The translations under genes were made by a program, and so were the position numbers. Shown piece after piece: positions 57,485 to 64,000 of a stretch of 64,000 nt of DNA. The DNA comes from Cordilura impudica. Taxonomy: Eukaryota; Arthropoda; Insecta; Diptera; Scathophagidae. The notes beneath the pieces are model-generated. The model worked only from the letters and a program-made list of their open reading frames with translations, was not told the DNA's origin and did no database searches. Positions within the stretch are counted from its first letter, which is position 1, and the number at the start of each line of letters is the position of its first letter. Location: contig OY821519.1 of assembly GCA_963682025.1 (NCBI GenBank), forward strand, positions 133,959,612 through 134,023,611, written 5' to 3'.

Positions 57485-59629
57485 ATGATGGATAAGGAGT
57501 CATTGGAAGAAAAAAGAAGAAATGATCAAGAAAGAAAACGAAAGAGCAGACAACGGAAAAAGGATGAATAAGCAATTTTAAGCGTTTTTAGTATATCTAG
57601 AATTGGTAGTTTTAAATCACAGCGTTCATTAAAAAATGCGGTTACTAAAGCTAAACGTAACCTTTCTCATAGTCCATCAAAAAGAATTACTATTATTAAG
57701 CAACTCTTCAAAGACGTTTCTTCAGAATATGTGGTGCCTCCAGTAAACACAAGAATCAAAATTCCGGTTGGTGACATTGAAAAAATCAATGGTTTTTTTC
57801 TGAGGGATGATATCAGTTGACAAGCACCTGGAATTAAGGACGTAAAGCTCGTAAAAAATCCCTCAAAATGCAGTCGTGAAAAAAATCAAGAAAGATATCT
57901 AAACATGACAGTTGGTGAGTGCTGCAATTTATTCAAAGAAGAAAATCCAATAATTAGAATTGCGAAATCCCTGTTTTATAATTATCGGCCACCAAGTGTG
58001 TGCCTTGTTGCGGAAACTCCTCTTAATACGTGTATTTGATCCTATCATGCAAACTTAAAATTTAGGATAGATGTCGCTCATAAGATTTTTTCCACCATAC
58101 CCGACAGTCCCACAAAAGTCTTGCAGTCAATATGCTGCAATTTGTATAGGGAGAAATGTATATTATAAGAAATGATTGTCTTTATTGTATAATGTACCAG
58201 ATCTCTTACCATTATATTTGGGCAATTCACAACAGGTGCTGTATCATTGTATCTGTTGTATCGTGTATTACTTTACAATAGTGTAAAATTGTTATTGGTA
58301 ATTTTCATTGAAAAATCTGATACAGCGATACAACTTCATTTGCTATGTTTAGTAAATATTGTATATTGTATCATAACATATCAGTCCCAAGTGAATGCCA
58401 GTTTTTATGAAAAAGAAAGAAACAAATACATACAATTTTAACAGCATAAATAATAATAAAATAAAAAATTACAAATAATGCAAATAACGGTAAGTTTATT
58501 TATATAAAAATTAATGTTTATATTTTTTGTATGTATTTTCTCTTTCAGTCTTAACCAAAACATTTTAATTTTTTTTTATATTCTAAATTAAAATAGAAGA
58601 GGTACGTAATTAAAACTCCAGGGTATATCTTATGATCAAAAAGCAAACACCGACATGTGCTTGCTCTTGTACGAAATAACAGAAGTGACGAAGCGACCTT
58701 TCCTCGTTGGGTCCATAATTACTAAAGAAAACGTTTTACATTATGAAAATACAACTGACTGTTCACAACAAATGATTGTATTGTGTATTTTAATACAAAA
58801 TACAACATACAACACCTGTTGTGAATTGCCCAATTATAATGGGACTATTACAGTGTCGTGGAAGCAGTGGACAAGTGAAGAAGGGTATTTCCAAATAAAT
58901 GTTAAGGAAGCTTCTGTAGACGAATATTTGAAAATTTTTCAATTTAAATTGGATCAATTTAAAACGCATTGGCACGCCAGCCATATGCAGGCACATTGTT
59001 TCCAAGACATGAAAGAGATACGAGACCAGAACGAAGCTGTTTTGCAAGTGGGTTCGCTGAAAATTTTGATATATTTTCCCGCGACGAAATCCAAAGTGCA
59101 CATTGGAACCATCCATAAGTTACAGTTTTTACAGCGTGCGCCTGGAATATTTGGGTTTCCTTAAAAATGCTTATAAAATAACTCAAAACAAAGGTTGATT
59201 TGTTAGTTGTGCACTTTTTTCGGATGGTTGTGCATCTCAATTTAAAAATCGATATAATATTTTTAAAATTTGTCATGCGCCGCAGGATTTTGGATTAGAA
59301 GTTACTTGGAATTTTTTTGCTACTGGCCATGGTAAAGGAGCTGTGGATGGTATCGGCGCAACTGTAAAAAGAACAGGACAGCGATTAAAGCTCGAGAATG
59401 TATTACGAAAACACCGTTGGGCTATTTCAAATATCTAGTACAAAAAAAGAAATTGAATAACATTGCCGTTCTTTACGCATCTAAAGAAGACTTAATGCAG
59501 AATAGTTATTTTTTAAACAAAAGGTGGGAATGCGTCAAACCAATAAACAATATTCAAAAAAATCATAACTTTAAAAGAGCGGATGCGGTCTCTGTGTATG
59601 TTTACTATACATATAAAAAATTACTTTAA
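57485..59629 (+). pseudogene. Unclassified transposase-like gene (SDGxxSQFKNRYN / HGKGAVDGIGATVKR family)
   Basis: Starts MMDKESLEEKRRNDQERKRK, a basic N-terminus. Then GFFLRDDIS with a stop before QAPGIKDVKLVK, ERYLNMTVGECCNLFKEENP, IRIAKSLFYNYRPPSVCLV, and after a 600-bp AT-rich interruption (58,060-58,640) ITVSWKQWTSEEGYF and QAHCFQDMKEIRDQNEAVLQ. A frame change near 59,045 leads to FSDGCASQFKNRYN and WNFFATGHGKGAVDGIGATVKR (near 59,220-59,375), ending at 59,629. I know this motif order from repeated, uncharacterised animal proteins that behave like DDE transposases, but cannot name the superfamily. Stops at about 57,568, 57,818 and 58,037. Confidence 0.6.
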
Positions 59630-59689
59630 AACATATATAATTGAAGTCAATAAAAAGTTTTATTTCTTCAACCTTTCTGAGTTTTCATA

Positions 59690-60090
59690 CTATGTCACAC
59701 CCGTCACATAAAGAGGTCACAGCCGTCACATTTTCTAAAAAGTTTTTTTAAGCAAAAATTGTTTTTTTGCAGACAGTAAGGATTTAATATAATCAAAAAT
59801 ACTTAAAACAATTAACTACATCAAAATAGTTGTGCGTGTTCTACGCAAAACTTTACAGAATGCAACCTGAAAGTCATAATTGTTGAAAAGCTAAAATTTG
59901 TAAGGTCACACCCATCACGGCTTTCTAGTTTCCATTCTGAGCAGAAATCATGTTCCTAAAGTGTCTAACTGTTATTAAACGTTTTTAAGATTAACATCCT
60001 TGGGAATTGCAGCTTTTTTTTTATTTTTAAAATTTATATTTCTGAATTAGAACCAAAAATGTAAGTATCGTGGTCACACCCGTCTCAATG
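59690..60090 (+). repeat. Spaced GGTCACACCCGTCAC motifs
   Basis: GTCACACCCGTCAC at 59,694-59,707, GTCACAGCCGTCAC at 59,716-59,729, GTCACACCCATCAC near 59,906 and GTCACACCCGTC near 60,072. Four related 12- to 15-bp words in 400 bp of AT-rich DNA, directly downstream of the 57.5-kb gene. Confidence 0.5.
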
Positions 60091-61050
60091 CAATTACCAT
60101 ATATAAAAAAAATATCAAAATTATAAAACCATGATGAGGGATATTAAAAATCTTGATCTGGCTACTTGTGTATAAGATGACGACTATATGGTTGAAAATT
60201 TATTATATAATTTATAATATAATTTCATAATATAAAATGTATTTTTAAGTACTAGTTTTAAATTCTATTATATATTTTTATATATATTATAAAGTCTGAA
60301 ATGATTTTATTTATAGACGAAATAAATATATCAAAGTAAACTTTTATCCTAAGCAATGGTCTTATAAAAAAAAATAACATTGAAATTTGAAAGTTTTTTA
60401 ATTCAAATTTTTTATATATTTTGAGTGGCTATGAGCACCCTCTTGATGGACTCCGATCAAACGAATCTTTCTGATAAAGTATTTTTACATCAATTTGCAC
60501 AGCTTCCACTTAGACTCGAATGAAGAAAATCTGCACCCTAATGCGCATATCGTACAGCAAGTTATCTTTACCTTCTTTAGTGAACATGAAGTATGTTGAA
60601 GCATGTGAAATTATTAGATATTATCGTATTCAACAGCACACGTCACATAACTACACAGTTTATCACTGGTATCATGTGGGATTTATGTTTAAGCTGCTTC
60701 AATCTTTGACTGTGGCTGCAAAACAAACAAAAAAATAAAATCAAATTGGCAACACTTATTTGGTAATGAGGGATGTCTGCGAGAAATGAAATTTTGGCAT
60801 TAACTAATCATAAGATAATCTTGTACTTTGACATTTTTGTGTTGTAAATTATATCTTATAACAGCTGTAACCCATCGCCCAGTGGCTTCGATTATACCTA
60901 AATTGGAGATTAATTCAAGGAAGGGTGCAATTAACGAATAATATTGTTTTTGTATTAACAATACCCTAATTAGGCAAAAAAACAAAACTTCTAACGTTTT
61001 TAATGGATTTTTATTTTTTTTTTATTTAATTAAAGTAATTTATTTGAATA
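60091..61050. other. No gene recognised
   Basis: AT-rich; a 72-codon frame at 60,520-60,738 shows no known domain. The left end of the Transib at 61 kb should lie here but was not found. Confidence 0.35.
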
Positions 61051-61061
61051 TTCTCTATTTC

Positions 61062-63025
61062 TTATTCATCACTTGAACTATCATAGTCTTTATCATCATT
61101 ACAATTACTGTCATCTGTATCATCATTACAATTACTGTCATCTGTATCATCATTACAATTACTGTCATCTGTATCATCATCATCATTATTATCATCATTA
61201 TCATTATTATCATCGTCATCATTACTATCATTATCATGACCATAATCATTATTATCGCTCTCATTGTAGTCACCATCACGATTTTCTTGAGAAATTTTTT
61301 GTAATATGTATTAATAGATCTTATTCTGACTTCGATAAATTTTCTTTTTTTTTTGTTCATATTGCCTGATAATGCTCGATATAAATGGGTCTGAACTTAA
61401 TAGAAATTTATTAAAAATATCTTCATTCGACTTTTCCCGGCTGCATTTTCGAGCAAAGTGCTCTCTGTAGTTCTTAAAGTCTTTATTCCTTGCTTCTTGA
61501 GCTTCTTCTGATAATTCTCCTATTGGTAAAAGCGCATGTTGTACTATTTCCGGGCCGTGAGTTAAAAATTTATGTAATGTGGGAGGCATGCAAAACCAGG
61601 GATAAACAAAGTACTTTGCTGTGTTGTGAGCGAAATTACGAAAACTTTCCAAATTAATCTCGTGACTACATGAAACAACAATTAGTATTGTGTACATTTT
61701 TTTAATTAGTGTTAGGTCCATTTTTGTTATTTCAGCTGATATTTCAGCATTTAAAAAAAACGTCTAGCGGTGTTTCCATCGTTAGAGTTACCAAAGCCCG
61801 GCTTTGGCTGGTCAACAATTAAACCTGTTCTTTCACGAAACTCTTTCTGAATTTGTAGTTTTGTTTCAGCAACAATTTTTTTGTCCTCATCTGATCGTGC
61901 TTGCCATTTTTGAATTGGAATTTTATACGATAAGTGGAGAAGGCACTCAAAAAATCGAATCCATCCATGTAGTATTGATAGCCCAAACTCTAAAGTGTCT
62001 GTTCTAACTTCCCTAACAATCATGCTGTCAACTGAGTTGAACATCTTACTTGTAGCGCCACATACATAACACTTTTGCGTGGAATTCGTACCCGTTATTG
62101 CGTTGCACACTTTTCCATCTATCATTACTAAAAACAAATCGTGATAAACCTTTAAGGAATTTTCTCCAACTAAAACTAACGTTTCTTCAAGATTTTTTTT
62201 TCATCCTCGACCCTAATTTTTTCTAAATTAGATACACTTGTTGTTTCTTTGGTGTATTCTATCTTTAAAGGCCTACAAAATTTGTTGATGAAGGACAAAG
62301 ATTTTTCCAAACTAATTCATTTCCACTAACAAGTTTAAGTGGTATGATGGATGTTATAAACACTGAAGAGTCGCTTGCATTAGAACTATAAAAAGCCGGT
62401 TTGTACGAACTATGTCCGGAGCTTCCATCAAAACCCCACTTTGAAAACAAGGTTAAGTTTGATATTTTTTTTTCTGTTAAAATATCATAACATTTTTGGC
62501 AGCATAACTAGTCTTTCAACCGTGTGATTTAAAAGTCCTTGAAGACTAACTTGTGCTGAAGTTTCACAAAATTTTACTTGATCTCGTTTGGGATAACACC
62601 TTTGTTTTGCTTGTTGTACTTTAGTATACGAAGAAAATTTTTCCGGAGCCACCCTTCTTATAATATTATAACTATGTCGAGTTAATTTTGCTTCTATTAA
62701 AACGCTAAGTACTTCTTCTGCACTTAGTTGTTTTGGTTTAGCCTGCTTAAAGCTTTTTCTATATTTTACAGCCCTTGTAGGTGTTGACGTTATTATTTCT
62801 TTAACTAGCTTCGCTGCCTCAACATTTCCAGAAGCTCTTAAACTCATTTGTGTAGCATGAGTCAAAACTGGCAATGAAATACTATCTCTTATGCTTCTAC
62901 TTTTCTTAGATTTAATTTTCTCACTGCAATCTTCGAATGAAAGTTCCTTGCGATCTCGTTTATTTGGTGGAGGAACAAATGAGATAGAAGCATTTAGCCA
63001 TTCAGTATTTAATTCAAAAAACGAT
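61062..63025 (-). pseudogene. Transib transposase (RAG1-core relative) with acidic C-terminal tail, broken
   Basis: Minus-strand pieces give EWLNASISFVPPPNKRDRKE (near 63,000), LTHATQMSLRASGNVEAAKL, SKWGFDGSSGHSSYKP (first Asp, near 62,430), FLVMIDGKVCNAITG (second Asp, near 62,125), KCYVCGATSKMFN (zinc CxxC), GFGNSNDGNTARRFF, YPWFCMPPTLHKFLTHG, and LPIGELSEEAQEARNKDF with the catalytic Glu (near 61,520). All three acidic residues survive. After SSDPFISSIIRQYEQKKKK an in-frame TAA at 61,311 precedes about 80 codons of Asp/Asn-rich sequence ending in SSSDE and a stop at 61,062. Frame changes near 63,010, 62,480, 62,210 and 61,760. Confidence 0.9.
61090..61175 (-). repeat. 27-bp tandem repeat encoding TDDSNCNDD
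   Basis: Three near-perfect copies of ACAGATGACAGTAATTGTAATGATGAT (split here as two blocks, ACAGATGACAGTAAT and TGTAATGATGAT) on the minus strand, in frame with the transposase tail. Upstream (61,175-61,260) simpler GATAAT/GATGAT codons continue the acidic tract. Confidence 0.7.
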
Positions 63026-63568
63026 CATGGTATCTTTTACATTTAGTATATCGAGATTTAAACTGTTTAATAAAATTATGTAACGTTTGGTTGAAAAAAC
63101 TCTTATTGCTGGGGTTTATACGCTCATTTTAAGAAAATTGTTCCAATCATTTAAAGCGGTATTTCTCATAAAGTTGTATAGTTCTAGGTGCGATATAGAA
63201 ATAGTTTTGGGGCTTATTCCTAAAAATATTAAATTTGTTCTTATTTAATTTAACTGTTTAATCGGTTTTCCAATTCCGTTAAACCGATTACTTCATTTAA
63301 TAAAAAACACAATACGCACTTTACAAAAACTACATATTTTAAAACAGCAAAAAACACCACTGTAAAACAAAACATAAAAACAAGCACAAAAATAACGGCA
63401 ATAGAGATGGGCGCGTAAAATAGTTTATTCGCAAACATTATTATTTATAAATTACGATAGTCAGCACGGGCAAATTAGTATAAGATGTAAAACCATCACG
63501 TGAATTTGGTAAATTATTAGAAAGTCCTATTTTTCGCTGGAATTGAGTGTTAATTTTTATTCTTTTCT

Positions 63569-63589
63569 GGTAAATTGGTCACCATTGTG
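63569..63589 (-). repeat. 5' terminus of the second Transib
   Basis: CACAATG heptamer followed by GTGACCAATTTACC. The heptamer fits the Transib consensus CACWRTG and resembles the V(D)J signal heptamer. A following A-rich stretch (TAAAAATTA after 23 bp) is noted but weak. Confidence 0.55.
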
Positions 63590-64000
63590 AACATAGGTGA
63601 TCAAACGCCATTCACGCAGCCATCTCTATTAAATATCAAAACATATTGACAATAATATCAACAACAACAAAAATAGCTAACATTGAGAGTAAGACAATAG
63701 TAACAACAAAAACACTGTGGGTATGATAAATAAAGGAATTTTGAAAACAAGACTTTTTACATAAAATTATTAACATCTTAAAACGGGACAAGAAAAAGGC
63801 AAACTTTTTTGTTTGCAATATCAAGTAGAAATCCCATACTTTACTACTTTGTTACTTCCGGTCCATCTTATATGGAAAATACCCCGATTTTAGAGTTTTT
63901 TTTTTTTTTTTAATATTAAAAATATTTCCACACATATTTTTATAAACACAAAATCATTTTTTGTTCACTTAAATACCTGAAGTTGAAGGTTCCATCATAA
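63590..64000. other. No gene recognised
   Basis: Flank of the second Transib; AT-rich with no frame of note. Confidence 0.35.

Larger units (their letters stand above)
61062..63589 (-). mobile_element. Second Transib element, left end not found
   Basis: Minus-strand Transib transposase plus a right-hand terminus: the minus strand from 63,589 reads CACAATGGTGACCAATTTACC, a Transib-type CACWRTG start. The matching left terminus and 5-bp duplication were not identified between 60.1 and 61.06 kb, so the 3' end may be truncated. It is only distantly related to the copy at 37.6-42.4 kb. Confidence 0.75.

Noticed and set aside
60760..60775. Left terminus of the second Transib (CACTTATTTGGTAA)
   Set aside because: Does not fit CACWRTG and lacks the expected 5-bp match to the right flank.
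61073..61369. His/Tyr-rich plus-strand frame
   Set aside because: Antisense of the acidic tail repeats of the minus-strand Transib gene.
1..64000. CRISPR arrays, bacterial operons, rRNA genes
   Set aside because: No such structures; sequence is eukaryotic and all repeat arrays are minisatellites or transposon parts.

Overview
The window is AT-rich, repeat-dense animal DNA with no recognisable host gene. Almost every coding trace belongs to a transposable element. The mix points to a higher fly (Diptera, Brachycera, perhaps a calyptrate fly): an errantivirus with env, Tc1/mariner, hAT, Transib, PIF/Harbinger and piggyBac-type DNA elements, Jockey/I-type LINE remnants, tRNA-derived SINEs, and dispersed repeats carrying (GGAC)n/(GTCC)n tracts that resemble fly mini-me/DINE-type repeats. 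The species call is an inference. Most open reading frames are short or broken, so the locus looks like heterochromatin or a transposon-rich intergenic region.

Layout. 1-7,652: minus-strand errantivirus (env, pol, gag, leader, PBS, one LTR) with broken gag-pol but an env frame open to the window edge. 7.7-15.5 kb: non-coding decayed repeats, including a Helitron-like terminus with 36-bp tandem repeats (12.5 kb) and a foldback-like block (13.6 kb). 15.8-18.4 kb: two minus-strand non-LTR retrotransposon remnants. 18.6-23.4 kb: a terminal-inverted-repeat element, a hAT tail fragment, (GGAC) repeats, a 1-kb minisatellite and a SINE. 23.65-25.12 kb: Tc3-like element. 26.2-30.6 kb: LINE 3' end, a coiled-coil ORF, a Tc1-like element with about 270-bp inverted repeats, and a (GGAC) repeat. 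34-34.7 kb: mariner remnant.

35.33-42.60 kb: candidate piggyBac-type ends (TTAA-flanked) enclose two (GGAC) repeats and a complete 4.8-kb Transib element. The Transib has a 5-bp target duplication (AGTTA), ends starting with CACAGTG (identical to the V(D)J recombination signal heptamer), inverted arms longer than 1 kb, and a RAG1-related transposase broken by two frameshifts and one stop. A second, divergent Transib with an acidic C-terminal tail lies at 61.06-63.59 kb. These two are the most interesting objects here.

43-51 kb: second copy of the 18.6-kb terminal-inverted-repeat element, a mariner, and a 4.9-kb hAT element that contains another transposon-type gene, itself interrupted by a SINE. 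51-57 kb: mariner and LINE remnants split by a satellite-like block, then a PIF/Harbinger element inside an older inverted-repeat element. 57.3-59.6 kb: an unclassified, broken transposase-like gene. The genes do not form a pathway; the logic of the window is successive nested insertion and decay.
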